DNA of 54,139 nt from NCBI GenBank assembly GCA_016873225.1, contig VGXS01000028.1, positions 1-54,139 on the forward strand. The letters are read 5' to 3'. Under the pieces are notes generated by a model. It was not told the DNA's origin. It made no database searches and was given only the letters and a program-made list of their open reading frames with translations. The stretch comes from Planctomycetota bacterium (GTDB taxonomy: Bacteria; Planctomycetota; Planctomycetia; Gemmatales; Gemmataceae). The position numbers and the translations under genes are program-made. Shown piece after piece: positions 42,561 through 51,189 of the stretch. Within the stretch, counting starts at the first letter, position 1, and each line of letters opens with the position of its first letter.

Positions 42561-42894
42561 CGGGGCTTCCCGTGGGAGTTGAATTTGAATTCTATGGCCC
42601 TGTCCGGGAGTTTCCAGAAATGATCGCTTTCTAACGAATGGAGGAGGCTTTTCGAACCGGGGCACTGGGCTTCGGGGCCCCCTTGCGGCCCTGACGGGAC
42701 TCCGGTTCAAGGGGCTGTCCTGAATCGTGCTTGAATTGGGTAAACCGTAGAATCAGGATCATGATCCAGAAACAAACAGAGCCGCGGAAGAAGCCGAAGG
42801 CGGAGCGAGTGGGGCGTAAGGAATTTCCATCCAACACGCTCTATCAGCATATTTATCTACATAATTAATATGTATTATCTATTGAAAACCAGCC
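42561..42894. other. Intergenic region before the secretion gene chain
   Basis: About 330 bases with no convincing gene. A plus-strand 36-codon frame (42761-42868) encodes a very basic peptide (MIQKQTEPRKKPKAERVGRK then 15 residues) with AGGA just before its ATG; a minus-strand 68-codon frame (42631-42837) overlaps it. Neither is convincing. The stretch 42840-42890 is AT-rich. The promoter of the F-F-I-J-K chain probably lies within this region. Confidence 0.45.
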
Positions 42895-43914
42895 CTAGTT
42901 TTTGGGTTTTTTCCAAAATCTCGACATGATCGCGAAAATGTTGGGCAGCGGATGATCATAGATATCGGCGATGGCGATGACGGCTCCCGCCACCTTGACG
43001 GACAGCGTCCTCGTCGTTGGAAACCCGGAATAGGTTCCAAGGGAGAAGCCCCTGGCCAGCCCCAGGTCTTCGATCTCAACCCATGTGATCGTTCCGGTCA
43101 GGTCTCCCTGCACCAACCCGATGCCAAGGGGGCCGATCACCAGGCTGGACTTCTTCCAGCCCCTCACGCCCGCGGGGATGGCTCCGGCGGCGGAAAGCCT
43201 CGCGGCCGTGACCAGCACCCCAAAGAAGGACACGATCAGCAGCACGCCGCCACCGACGGCCAGCGGATTCGGATCGGGGGCGCCACCCCGGAGGTTTTCC
43301 CCCGGTTTGACAGACAGGGCGATCCATGAGATCGCGAGGCCGGCGAGAACCAGCCAGAGCACCAGGTGATGCCATCGTTTTGGCGATGCCCTCCGCGGGT
43401 TGAAGGCCCAAACCATCGCCTCGCCGAATGTCTCGACTTGCCCTTGGTGGTAATCGGCGAGTGTCTCCACGCCGGGAATTGATTTTCCGGGAACGCACCT
43501 GGAGAGCAAAAGTTCGTACAGGTGCCTGTTGTCGGGGATCGTGTTCGGGGGGAGTTGCAAGGTTCCGTCGCGATGATGAACCGCCAGCCATCCCCCCTTG
43601 AGATTCGCGTCAGGATCCTGGCAGGCGCCGTTGAGCGTAATCCCCTCGATGTCCTCAAACGCCACAACCTTGCCGCTCCACCCGTGTTCAATGCCGATTT
43701 CCGAGATCACAAGGGGTTCGCGATCGCCCCATGTCAGCAGCGTGAAGGCGATGACACAGATCGGCAGGGGTGAAAAGTAAACAGCTTCCATGTTTCCTGT
43801 GAACGCGCATACCGCTCCCAGCGCCGCCAGTGCCGCCACAGCCAGAATCACCACGAACAGGCGGCCGTAACGGAACCCGGGAACGATCCTGATCGAGTTG
43901 TCGGAATGGCTCAT
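42895..43914 (-). CDS. Membrane protein with PH-like domains (339 aa)
   Basis: Two hydrophobic hairpins (FVVILAVAALAALGAVCAF and SPLPICVIAFTLLTW; HLVLWLVLAGLAISWIALSV and LLIVSFFGVLVTAARL). Between and after them are soluble parts with PH-like strands: LVISEIGIEHGWSGKVVAFE and SLVIGPLGIGLVQGDLTGTI, each followed by a W-x-E/D-I motif (WVEIEDLGLA). Such bacterial PH-like membrane proteins have no fixed role. The start at ATG 43914 overlaps the stop of the CPBP protease gene as ATGA, so the two are coupled. Confidence 0.78.
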   Translation of the reverse strand: MSHSDNSIRIVPGFRYGRLFVVILAVAALAALGAVCAFTGNMEAVYFSPLPICVIAFTLLTWGDREPLVISEIGIEHGWSGKVVAFEDIEGITLNGACQDPDANLKGGWLAVHHRDGTLQLPPNTIPDNRHLYELLLSRCVPGKSIPGVETLADYHQGQVETFGEAMVWAFNPRRASPKRWHHLVLWLVLAGLAISWIALSVKPGENLRGGAPDPNPLAVGGGVLLIVSFFGVLVTAARLSAAGAIPAGVRGWKKSSLVIGPLGIGLVQGDLTGTITWVEIEDLGLARGFSLGTYSGFPTTRTLSVKVAGAVIAIADIYDHPLPNIFAIMSRFWKKPKN

Positions 43915-44753
43915 GGGATCAGTTTCCCATCCAGGGCCCGGGCCACGACGATGCCATTGTGGAACGCGTGGACGAGCATCGGCAGCAACAGGGTGCCGCT
44001 GGCCGTTCTCAAGAGGGCGAGGATGAATCCGACCCCGATGAGATAAGGAAGCGCGAAGGGTTGGCCGATATGGGCCATCCCGAACATGATGGACGAAACC
44101 CAGACCCCCGTGGCCCACGAATCGAATTCCCTCCGGAAAGTGTCGAGGACCAGGTGCCTGAAGAAAATCTCCTCGATGATCGCCGGGAAGATGGTGATAA
44201 GGATGAACAGCCAGGCGGCTTGCCAAGGCATGAGGTCGAGGCCGTCTTCAGCGTCGACCGCGAGGATTTTTTTCAAGTAATCGTGGAACATGAAGTTGGC
44301 CTGGATGCTGGCGGCCAGGATGGGAACGGCGGCAACCCAGGCGAGCCATGCCAAGCCCGGGACCGGAAACCCCGCGATGGGAGGGCGGACAAGGCAGAGC
44401 CATGTCGTCAAGGCGCCGACAAGGGCCATCGCCGCCGTGTCGCAAGCCAGGCGGATCGTCGCGTCGTGGCAGGCTGAGTGGATCGCGATGTTTCCAGCCG
44501 AGATGGCGATGAACAAGCCGAAACCGGCCATCAGTTTCGGAAAGAACGCCGCGATCGGCGCTCCTGCGCGATCGGTCGGGGCTGGCGCCCCGAAAGCAAG
44601 CGGCGCCTGGCACCACGCGCAAGAGAGAAAACCGGCGCCCGCGGGCTTGCCGCAACGCCAGCATGGGGTGGTTTCAGGCTCGCCGGCCGGATGCGGCGAC
44701 AGTTCGGCCGGGTGGGGCGCGTCGCGGGGAGTCGGGTTGTCCGCCGGTTTCAT
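43911..44753 (-). CDS. CPBP family intramembrane protease with zinc ribbon (280 aa)
   Basis: CPBP/Abi-type intramembrane metalloprotease. E194-E195 with R199-H200 (IIEEIFFRH), H228 in FGMAHIG and the later HAFHNG supply the motifs 1-3 expected for metal binding. An N-terminal four-cysteine zinc ribbon (C31-x2-C34 ... C45-x2-C48) precedes about seven membrane segments; this addition is common in some phyla but not in the proteobacterial or Gram-positive members. The gene is nine bases after the four-segment membrane protein gene and overlaps the next by four, so the three form a unit. The substrate is unknown. Confidence 0.9.
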   Translation of the reverse strand: MKPADNPTPRDAPHPAELSPHPAGEPETTPCWRCGKPAGAGFLSCAWCQAPLAFGAPAPTDRAGAPIAAFFPKLMAGFGLFIAISAGNIAIHSACHDATIRLACDTAAMALVGALTTWLCLVRPPIAGFPVPGLAWLAWVAAVPILAASIQANFMFHDYLKKILAVDAEDGLDLMPWQAAWLFILITIFPAIIEEIFFRHLVLDTFRREFDSWATGVWVSSIMFGMAHIGQPFALPYLIGVGFILALLRTASGTLLLPMLVHAFHNGIVVARALDGKLIP

Positions 44754-44762
44754 CGCGCGGCC

Positions 44763-45308
44763 TCACGGGGAAGCCGGAGGAGGCCGGTCGAATGGCTCGA
44801 GGTCCTCGGGGCCGTCGGCCTTGGCCGCCTCGAGCGCCGCTTCCCGCTGGTAGGCGAATGCGGCCATTGCTGACCTGAAAAGCAGGAAAATAATGACGGC
44901 CTTGACGATCACTCCCGAGGCGAGCGAGGCGGGGTTGATCACAAAGAAGATGGCGTTGGCCGTGATATAGAGCACCAGGCCGGTCACCACCATCGCCACG
45001 GGCGCCTTGAAAATCAACGCTCCAAGGGTGATGAAGACAACCCCCAGGGCGGCGGCGCCCCCGTAAATGATCCGGATCGCGTTGATCGCGTTCTGCTTGA
45101 CCTCGGCGAACTTCACCTGGTCGACGACGGCCCCGGGGCCCGCCTTGGCGACCTCGGCGTCGAGGACTTTCGTGATCTCCGCCTCGGCGTTGTAGTAGAG
45201 GAATCCATTGGCCGCCAGGGTGAGGATTCCCACGAAGATGAGCGTGGAACGGGCGCTCGACAATTGCTTGGCGCGCGCGCTCTGGGCCAGATTTCCAAGC
45301 GGTTTCAT
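44763..45308 (-). CDS. Membrane protein with four hydrophobic segments (181 aa)
   Basis: Segments: STLIFVGILTLAANGFLYYN, IIYGGAAALGVVFITLGALI, VAMVVTGLVLYITANAIFFV and GVIVKAVIIFLLFRSAMAAF. The loop between the first two is acidic (EAEITKVLDAEVAKAGPGAV). Similar planctomycete proteins are annotated only as hypothetical. GGGGAG lies just before ATG 45308; a second ATG at 45320 lacks such a site. It is the first gene of the three-gene membrane cluster that includes the CPBP protease. Confidence 0.78.
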   Translation of the reverse strand: MKPLGNLAQSARAKQLSSARSTLIFVGILTLAANGFLYYNAEAEITKVLDAEVAKAGPGAVVDQVKFAEVKQNAINAIRIIYGGAAALGVVFITLGALIFKAPVAMVVTGLVLYITANAIFFVINPASLASGVIVKAVIIFLLFRSAMAAFAYQREAALEAAKADGPEDLEPFDRPPPASP

Positions 45309-45427
45309 GGCGCTCCCCATGAATTGGTTGAATTGCCTTGAAGCAATCGTACTGGAGTTGATTCGGGGCTGCAAACATCCAACAGGCTTGGACGACGCCC
45401 CGTTGTGTTGGAAAAAGCAACGGTTGC

Positions 45428-46525
45428 TCAACCCTGATGGCCTCGATGGCCGACCCCATCACCGTCGGCGCCGATGAAGCGGCGGACGACGGACTCATCC
45501 GCCTTGCCCGAGGCGATGGCACCTCGGGCGACGGAGGCCATCGATGCCATGCCATCGGCCAAGGCGGCGCGGGCGAGTCGTTCCGAGTCGGCCCGGGCCA
45601 GCACCGCCTCGCGGAAAGCCGGTCCCGGCAGCAGGAGTTCGGCCAAGGGAAATCGGCCCGTACCGTCGGCGCGGGGCAGAAGCCTTTGGTGCAGGATGGC
45701 CTTGAGCGACCCGGTCAGCAGGTAAGGTTCCAGCCCCATGTCCAGAAGCCTCGATGCCGCCCCGGGAGCGGAGGTGGCATGGATGGTGGCGATGACCAAA
45801 TGCCCCGTCAGCGACGCGCGCAGCGCCGATTCGGCGGTTTCGGGGTCGCGGATTTCTCCGATCATGATCGCCTCGGGGTCTTGCCGAAGCAGGCTGCGCA
45901 AGCCGCGCGCGAAGTCGAACCCCGCCGCGACCCGGATGTTCGACTGCGTGATCCCGGGAATCTCCCTTTCAACGGGATCCTCGAGGGTGCAGACCTGGAG
46001 TCCCATGGAGGCGAGTCGTTGGAGGCAGGCGTAGATCGTGGTTGTCTTGCCGCTGCCCGCCGGTCCCGTGAGCAGGATCATCCCCTCCCTGCCGTCGAGG
46101 GCGCGCTTGAGTTCCGAGGCCACCGCGGGTTCCAGCCCGAGGGAATCCAGTTCCAGGCCGGTTTCCGACTGGAAAAACCGCACGACGACCTTTTCCCCGT
46201 GGATCACCGGAAAGGTGCTCACCCGCCCCTCCCCGCGGCCGTCCCGGAAGCCACCTTCCTGGGGAATGTCGATCCGGTAGGTGAGCAGGCCCGCCAGCAC
46301 CTTGAATCGGGCGGCGATGTTGGAGGCCAGGGCGTCGGGCAGGCGCGCGAGAGGTTCCAGGATTCCGTTCACCCTCACCCGGGCCTCGACATGGCCCCGC
46401 GACGGTTCGATATGCAGGTCGGAGGCCCCGAGGCGGCGGGCTTCGTCCATGAGCGCGTCCACCAGAGCGGGCACCGCGTCGGGTCCCGCCTTGGCCAGGG
46501 CCGTCATGTTTCCCGGAGTCTCCAT
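45428..46525 (-). CDS. GspE/PilB-like secretion ATPase, compact (365 aa)
   Basis: Hexameric ATPase for pseudopilus assembly. N2-like domain features: GASDLHIEPSRGHVEARVRV and RIDIPQEGGFRDGRGEGRVS. Walker A is GPAGSGKT (154-161), the Asp box includes LEDPVE, Walker B with E224 is IMIGEIRDPE, and the His box is IHATSAPGAAS with H249. It is shorter than GspE/PilB (500 or more): the N1 domain that binds GspL or the membrane is missing, and so is the four-cysteine zinc motif near the C-terminus. ATG 46525 or 46507 could be used. It is upstream of the F-F-I-J-K chain, separated by the three-gene membrane cluster. Confidence 0.9.
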   Translation of the reverse strand: METPGNMTALAKAGPDAVPALVDALMDEARRLGASDLHIEPSRGHVEARVRVNGILEPLARLPDALASNIAARFKVLAGLLTYRIDIPQEGGFRDGRGEGRVSTFPVIHGEKVVVRFFQSETGLELDSLGLEPAVASELKRALDGREGMILLTGPAGSGKTTTIYACLQRLASMGLQVCTLEDPVEREIPGITQSNIRVAAGFDFARGLRSLLRQDPEAIMIGEIRDPETAESALRASLTGHLVIATIHATSAPGAASRLLDMGLEPYLLTGSLKAILHQRLLPRADGTGRFPLAELLLPGPAFREAVLARADSERLARAALADGMASMASVARGAIASGKADESVVRRFIGADGDGVGHRGHQG

Positions 46526-46625
46526 GCCCCCATGTTACGGGAACGAAAAACCGGCTCTGGCCTTGGCCGGTGGGATTGGCACAATAGAACCAACTCCTCC
46601 CGCCCTGTCCTGATGGAACATTCCC

Positions 46626-47852
46626 ATGAATCCTTGCCTGATGATTGGCGCGGCCCTGCTGGTTTCCGCCCAGGAATGGAACCAATACAGGGGGCCCGGC
46701 GGCAAGGGCGACGCCTCGTCCTCCGACCTCGTCACCTCCTGGGGCAAGGACTCGAATGTGGTCTGGCAGGTTCCCGTTCCCGGCAAGGCATGGTCGTCGC
46801 CCATCGTGCACCAGGGCCATGTCTGGCTGACCAACGCCACTGCCGATGGAAAGAAGCTGAGCCTGGTCAAGGTCGACCTGGCCACCGGAAAGATCGCCGG
46901 TGACTTCCTGCTGCGTGAAGTGGCCGAGCCCCAGTTCTGCATCCCTTACAACAGCCATGCCTCGGGCACTCCCGTCGCCCGCGACGGCAAGGTTTACGCC
47001 CATTACGGCTCCCCGCTCACCGCCTGCGTGGACGCGGCCACCGGAAAGGTGCTTTGGGAGCGCACCGACCTCAAGTGCAATCACCACCGCGGCCCGGGTT
47101 CATCTCCCCTGCTTTGGGAAAACCTGCTTTTCCTCATCTATGACGGGTTCGACCTGCAGTATGTCGCGGCGCTGGACGCCACCACCGGCAAGACGGTCTG
47201 GAAGGCCGACCGCGGCATCGACTACGGAACGGACAACGGCGACATGAAGAAGGCGTACGCCACGCCCGCCCTCATCGAACTCGACGGCCAGCTTCAACTG
47301 GTCTGCCCCTCGGCCGGATCGACCATCGCCTACGAACCCCGCACAGGCAAGGAGATCTGGCGGGTCAAGCATGGCGGCATGAACGCCTCCTCGATTCCTC
47401 AGGTTGCCGGCGGACTGGTGTTCCTCGGGTCGGGAGATGGCGGCTGGGCCCTCGGGGCGGTGCGCCTGGGTCGTTCCGGCAAGCTGGACGACAGCGCCGT
47501 GGCCTGGAAAACCGCGCGGGGCGCCACGCAGTACAACTCGATCATCGCCAAGGGCGATCTCCTCTTCACCGCCAGCGAGAAGGGCTTCGCCTCATGCCTT
47601 GAGGCGGCGACGGGCGTCACGGTTTGGCAGGAGAGGCTAGGGAACAAGTTTCATGCCTCGCCCGTCTTGGGCAAGGCGGGACTTTACCTGTTCGATGACC
47701 AGGGCAAGGGCTATGTGATCTCCGCCGACCGCAAGTACAAGGTCGTGGGAACGGGCCAGTTGCCCGACGGTTGCATGGCATCCCCGGCGGTGGTGGGCGA
47801 CACGCTTCTGGTGCGCACCAAGACCACGCTTTACGCCCTGGGCAAGAAATGA
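46626..47852 (+). CDS. Exported PQQ-type beta-propeller protein, second copy (408 aa)
   Basis: A short signal peptide (MNPCLMIGAALLVSAQEW) leads into the planctomycete-type motif NQYRGPGGKGDAS. Blade motifs recur: VDLATGKIAGDF, VDAATGKVLWER, LDATTGKTVWKA, YEPRTGKEIWRV and LEAATGVTVWQE. No dehydrogenase motif is visible. It is divergent from the secretion ATPase gene and is followed after 21 bases by the inositol monophosphatase gene, so these two may be co-transcribed. It is a paralogue of the protein at 33679 with different blade sequences. Confidence 0.9.
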   Translation: MNPCLMIGAALLVSAQEWNQYRGPGGKGDASSSDLVTSWGKDSNVVWQVPVPGKAWSSPIVHQGHVWLTNATADGKKLSLVKVDLATGKIAGDFLLREVAEPQFCIPYNSHASGTPVARDGKVYAHYGSPLTACVDAATGKVLWERTDLKCNHHRGPGSSPLLWENLLFLIYDGFDLQYVAALDATTGKTVWKADRGIDYGTDNGDMKKAYATPALIELDGQLQLVCPSAGSTIAYEPRTGKEIWRVKHGGMNASSIPQVAGGLVFLGSGDGGWALGAVRLGRSGKLDDSAVAWKTARGATQYNSIIAKGDLLFTASEKGFASCLEAATGVTVWQERLGNKFHASPVLGKAGLYLFDDQGKGYVISADRKYKVVGTGQLPDGCMASPAVVGDTLLVRTKTTLYALGKK

Positions 47853-47873
47853 CCCCGGAGCCTGGGAGAGCCC

Positions 47874-48713
47874 ATGGAATCGTCTGAGAAGGGAGTGCCC
47901 CGGGCCTGGCTGGAAGCCGGGATCGAGGCGGGCAGGCTGGCCGGCGCCGTGCTCATGCGCTGGAGGTCGCGTTTCTCCATTCGCGAGAAGGGCCTCAACG
48001 ACCTCGTGACCGATGCCGACCTCGAGTCGCAGCGCACCGTCGTGGAGTTCCTGTCATCAAGGTTTCCCGGGCACGCCTTCCTTGGAGAGGAAGGCGGAAC
48101 GGAGGAGAAGGATCCCGGCCCCGGCGCCCCGCCGACCTGGATCATCGACCCCGTTGACGGCACGAGCAACTACGCCCACGACTTTCCCTTTTATTGCGTC
48201 AGCATCGGACTGCAGGTGGCCGGTGAACTGGTGCTCGGAGTCATTTACGATCCGGTGCGCGACGAGATGTTCAGCGCCTCGACGGGCCAGGGGGCCTTCC
48301 TCAACGGCAGGCGCATCCGCGTGGCGCCCACCGACCGCCTCGACCGCTCGATGGTGACCACCGGTTTCCCATACGACTGCAAGGAGAAGGAGTTCCTGTT
48401 CGATTGGTGGCGGCATTTTTCCGTCGCCGCGCGGGCCCTGAGGCGCACGGGTTCCACGGCGCTTCACCTGGCGTATGTGGCCTGCGGCCGGGCCGACTTG
48501 TTCTACGCGTTTGACAGCCACGCTTGGGATGTCGCCGCCGGAGCGGTTCTGGTTCGCGAGGCCGGAGGGGGCGTCAGCAACATCACGGGATCGCGCGCTC
48601 GGTTCAACCCTTTCCAGGCCGATTCGTTCGCCTCCAACGCCGCGCTTCATGCCCAGGTGGGCGAGTTGTTCCGCAGGGGACCGGGCCTGCCCGGCGACAA
48701 TCGGGGCGGCTGA
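47874..48713 (+). CDS. Inositol monophosphatase family protein (279 aa)
   Basis: Mg-dependent phosphatase of the IMPase/FBPase-like superfamily. Metal ligands are seen in GEE (71-73), DPVDGTSNY (92-100) and D219 in the segment SHAWDVAAGAVLVREAGG. VTDADLESQ near residue 45 is also typical. The substrate may be inositol phosphate or another small sugar phosphate; sequence does not decide. Its stop codon lies inside a hairpin that also holds the stop codon of the convergent TolC-like gene. Confidence 0.94.
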   Translation: MESSEKGVPRAWLEAGIEAGRLAGAVLMRWRSRFSIREKGLNDLVTDADLESQRTVVEFLSSRFPGHAFLGEEGGTEEKDPGPGAPPTWIIDPVDGTSNYAHDFPFYCVSIGLQVAGELVLGVIYDPVRDEMFSASTGQGAFLNGRRIRVAPTDRLDRSMVTTGFPYDCKEKEFLFDWWRHFSVAARALRRTGSTALHLAYVACGRADLFYAFDSHAWDVAAGAVLVREAGGGVSNITGSRARFNPFQADSFASNAALHAQVGELFRRGPGLPGDNRGG

Positions 48714-48728
48714 GCGCGCTCAGTCGCC
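48705..48728. terminator. Hairpin containing both stop codons of convergent genes
   Basis: GGCGGCTGAG (48705-48714), loop CGCG, CTCAGTCGCC (48719-48728), nine matched pairs and one G-T. Both TGA stops, 48711-48713 on plus and 48722-48720 on minus, are inside the stem. No T-run follows. It may serve as a compact bidirectional terminator. Confidence 0.5.
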
Positions 48729-50012
48729 GATCGTGGTGATCCCCTCATCGGGCGATGGCTGGATGAATGGCACCTCGAGCGCCCCGCAGGTTTCCCGCAT
48801 CATCTCGATGGCGATCAGCGCCCTTTTGAGCCTCAGTTCCTCGTACTCGACCATGAGTTCCACCGACTGTCCTAAAAGCAGGCCGTCGAGGAAGGTCATC
48901 GGCTGCCTCGTGACCCGGTTGAAAATGAGCCTCGCCTCGGTGATGGCGGCCTTGTCGGCCTGGATGCGCCGTTCGGTTTCCCTGAAGTTGAGGTAGGTGA
49001 CGCGGGCCTCGAGGTTGGTCAGGTTGCGGGTGGTGGTTTCCGTGAGCGCGGCCCGTTCGGCGAGCGCCGCGGCGCGCGCCACGCGGTCGCTCTTGGGGCC
49101 GCCGAAGTTTGACGGCATTTCCAGGTTGATCGCGCCCGGCCGGTATTCGCCGCCTCGCTCGGGGGTCGGCACGGGTGGCGCGTTGTTGCCCGCGAACGAA
49201 GCGAATGAATTGTTGATGAGCCGGAACGGCAGCGAGCGCCTTTGGGCTTCCAGTTCCAGGGCCGCGATTTCCCGGCCCTCGCGCGCCAAACGCCGCTCCC
49301 CCCTGTTTTCGGCCATCAGCGACTCGAACTCATTGAGAGAAATCCTCAGGTCGGGCTTGGGAATGGTCGAATCGGCGGGATCGGGCAAAAAGCCGATCTC
49401 GGTTTTCCCGCCCATCTCCTCCAGAAGGAGGAACCGCGCCTTGAGCCTTCCCACCACGGCGACGGCGAGGTTGTTGCGCGTCTTGGCCTTGGCCATGCGC
49501 AGCCTCGTGCCGATGCCGGCGAATTCCTCGATGACGAGTCCCACAATTCCCTTACCGTCCCTCGCGCTTTCCAAAGCCTTCAGCAGGCGGGTGAGCCGAT
49601 CGGCCTGGATGCCCGCGTAGATGGCCGTCATGTAGGCGCGCCTCACGGCGTATCGGGTGTCCTCGAGCTCCTGGTCGAGCACGGCGCGCGCCACCTCGAC
49701 GCCATGGTCGGCCTGCTCCCGTCGGATTTTCAGGTCGGGTGAAAACCGGGCGATGCCGCGCAGGGAATAAACTCCGTTCCTGGCGGCTTGGGCCGCTCGC
49801 AGGCTTGCCATGGCCGCCTGGATCCGCGGCTGGTTTTCCATCGCCAGGCTGAGGCACTGTTCCAGCTTGATGGCCTGGTTGCCCAGGCCCGAGCTGATTT
49901 CCTTTTCCAGTTCTTCAACGGTCAACGGCTTGGGAGAGATGGAATCCTGACCGGAGAGGGCCAGGGCCAGTGACAACACGAGGGACATCATGCCTGCCTT
50001 CTTGAACTTCAT
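48720..50012 (-). CDS. TolC-like outer membrane efflux protein (430 aa)
   Basis: Outer membrane factor of the TolC family. A signal peptide (about residues 1-22, MMSLVLSLALALSGQ) is followed by long helices with family patterns: LEQCLSLAMENQPRIQAAMA, then QELEDTRYAVRRAYMTAIYA, and in the second half RVARAAALAERAALTETTTR, EARVTYLNFRETERRIQADK and AARLIFNRV-type helices. The partner membrane fusion protein and pump are not in the window. ATG 50012 is chosen since it gives the signal peptide; longer frames to 50753 give low-quality sequence over the DMT gene. Confidence 0.85.
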   Translation of the reverse strand: MKFKKAGMMSLVLSLALALSGQDSISPKPLTVEELEKEISSGLGNQAIKLEQCLSLAMENQPRIQAAMASLRAAQAARNGVYSLRGIARFSPDLKIRREQADHGVEVARAVLDQELEDTRYAVRRAYMTAIYAGIQADRLTRLLKALESARDGKGIVGLVIEEFAGIGTRLRMAKAKTRNNLAVAVVGRLKARFLLLEEMGGKTEIGFLPDPADSTIPKPDLRISLNEFESLMAENRGERRLAREGREIAALELEAQRRSLPFRLINNSFASFAGNNAPPVPTPERGGEYRPGAINLEMPSNFGGPKSDRVARAAALAERAALTETTTRNLTNLEARVTYLNFRETERRIQADKAAITEARLIFNRVTRQPMTFLDGLLLGQSVELMVEYEELRLKRALIAIEMMRETCGALEVPFIQPSPDEGITTIGD

Positions 50013-50180
50013 TATGAAGCCACTATTTCTAGCTAATTCATGCTGTGAACAGGCGGGCGAGGTCGTCATTCGGGGTTGGGGATTCCACTTTTCCCCGCCA
50101 AGCGGGGCAAGCCTTGCCGGGCGGGCAAACCTTGAGGCCGATTTGCCGATGGTTCTAAGCCTTCGTGCTGATATCCTTCG

Positions 50181-51080
50181 ATGACCATGGACCCAAATAC
50201 GCCAGATCGCCGAACCGCCGTCGCCGCGGGTCTGTGGATGCTTGTGGGCAGCTTTGTCTTTAGCATCATGAGCGCCCTGGCCAACGCCTTGGGAAATCGC
50301 GTGGATTGGCAGGTGGTGGCGATCGCCCGAAGTGGCGTGGCGTTCGTGCTGGCTTTGGGCCTGGCCTTGAGTGGGGGCGCGACCCTGGTTTTCCTCAGGC
50401 CCGGAATGCTGTGGGTGCGGAGCCTTTCGGGTTCGGTGAGCCTGGTCTGCACCTTTTACGCCTTGACGCACCTGCCCCTGGCCGAGGTCCTCACGATCAC
50501 GAACACCTTCCCTGTCTGGCTTGCCCTGCTGTCGTGGCCGATGCTGGGTGAAAGGCCGGGCCTCGATGTCTGGGTCGCCTCCCTGATGGGAGTCGCCGGA
50601 GTCGCGCTCATCAAGCAACCATGGAACAACGGAGGCGACGCGATCGATTGGCTCCCGGTCGCCGCGGCGTTCATGGCCGCGTGGTCGACGGCGGTCGCCA
50701 TGCTTGGCCTCAACAGGCTCGGCCACCTTGACACCCGTTCGGTTGTCGCCCATTTTTCAGCGGTGGCCACCGTAGTCAGCATTGTGTCGCTGTGGTTGTT
50801 TCCAAGGGAATGTTCCGACAGTCCCGTGTTTTCCGGCGATGTCCCATGGTTGCTGGCTGGTGTGGGTCTCACGGCCACGGCGGGGCAGTTGTGCCTGACG
50901 CGGGCCTTCACGACCGGAACGGCTTCAAGCGTCGCCGTGGTCGGCTTGAGCCAGGTCCTGTTCGCCGCCGCCATCGACTGGATGGCGTTCAGCCGTCCCC
51001 TCAACGCCACGGCCATCATCGGGATGGCGTTCGTGCTGCTGCCCACCGGGCATGTGATCCTGCAGCGACCGACCCGCTGA
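50181..51080 (+). CDS. DMT superfamily exporter, EamA family (299 aa)
   Basis: Ten-segment membrane transporter made of two EamA repeats of about 140 residues. Repeat 1: LWMLVGSFVFSIMSALANAL to YALTHLPLAEVLTITNTFPV; repeat 2: VAAAFMAAWSTAVAMLGLNR to LSQVLFAAAIDWMAFSRPLN. The ends of both repeats carry the typical PV/P-x-x-G segment (LLSWPMLGERP and FVLLPTGHVIL). The substrate is unknown. It is divergent from the TolC-like gene with about 170 bases between. No clear ribosome binding site precedes ATG 50181. Confidence 0.92.
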   Translation: MTMDPNTPDRRTAVAAGLWMLVGSFVFSIMSALANALGNRVDWQVVAIARSGVAFVLALGLALSGGATLVFLRPGMLWVRSLSGSVSLVCTFYALTHLPLAEVLTITNTFPVWLALLSWPMLGERPGLDVWVASLMGVAGVALIKQPWNNGGDAIDWLPVAAAFMAAWSTAVAMLGLNRLGHLDTRSVVAHFSAVATVVSIVSLWLFPRECSDSPVFSGDVPWLLAGVGLTATAGQLCLTRAFTTGTASSVAVVGLSQVLFAAAIDWMAFSRPLNATAIIGMAFVLLPTGHVILQRPTR

Positions 51081-51149
51081 CGATCCCGCATCCCGTGCGC
51101 GAACGGTTTGCACCCCTTGCCTTGGCTGGCCTTGTTGGAGTATCGCCTT

Positions 51150-51163
51150 TTTCCCCGGGGAAA
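51150..51163. repeat. 14-bp palindrome upstream of the DUF5698 gene
   Basis: TTTCCCCGGGGAAA is a perfect palindrome 70 bases after the DMT gene stop and 26 bases before the DUF5698 start. A terminator without T-run or an operator are both possible. Confidence 0.35.
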
Positions 51164-51189
51164 GACCCGGGAAAACGGGGGCCGCAAGA

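Noticed and set aside
45437..46903. 488-codon plus-strand frame opposite the secretion ATPase gene, running into the beta-propeller gene
   Set aside because: Walker A, Walker B and His box are on the minus strand; the plus frame also overlaps a real gene in another frame.
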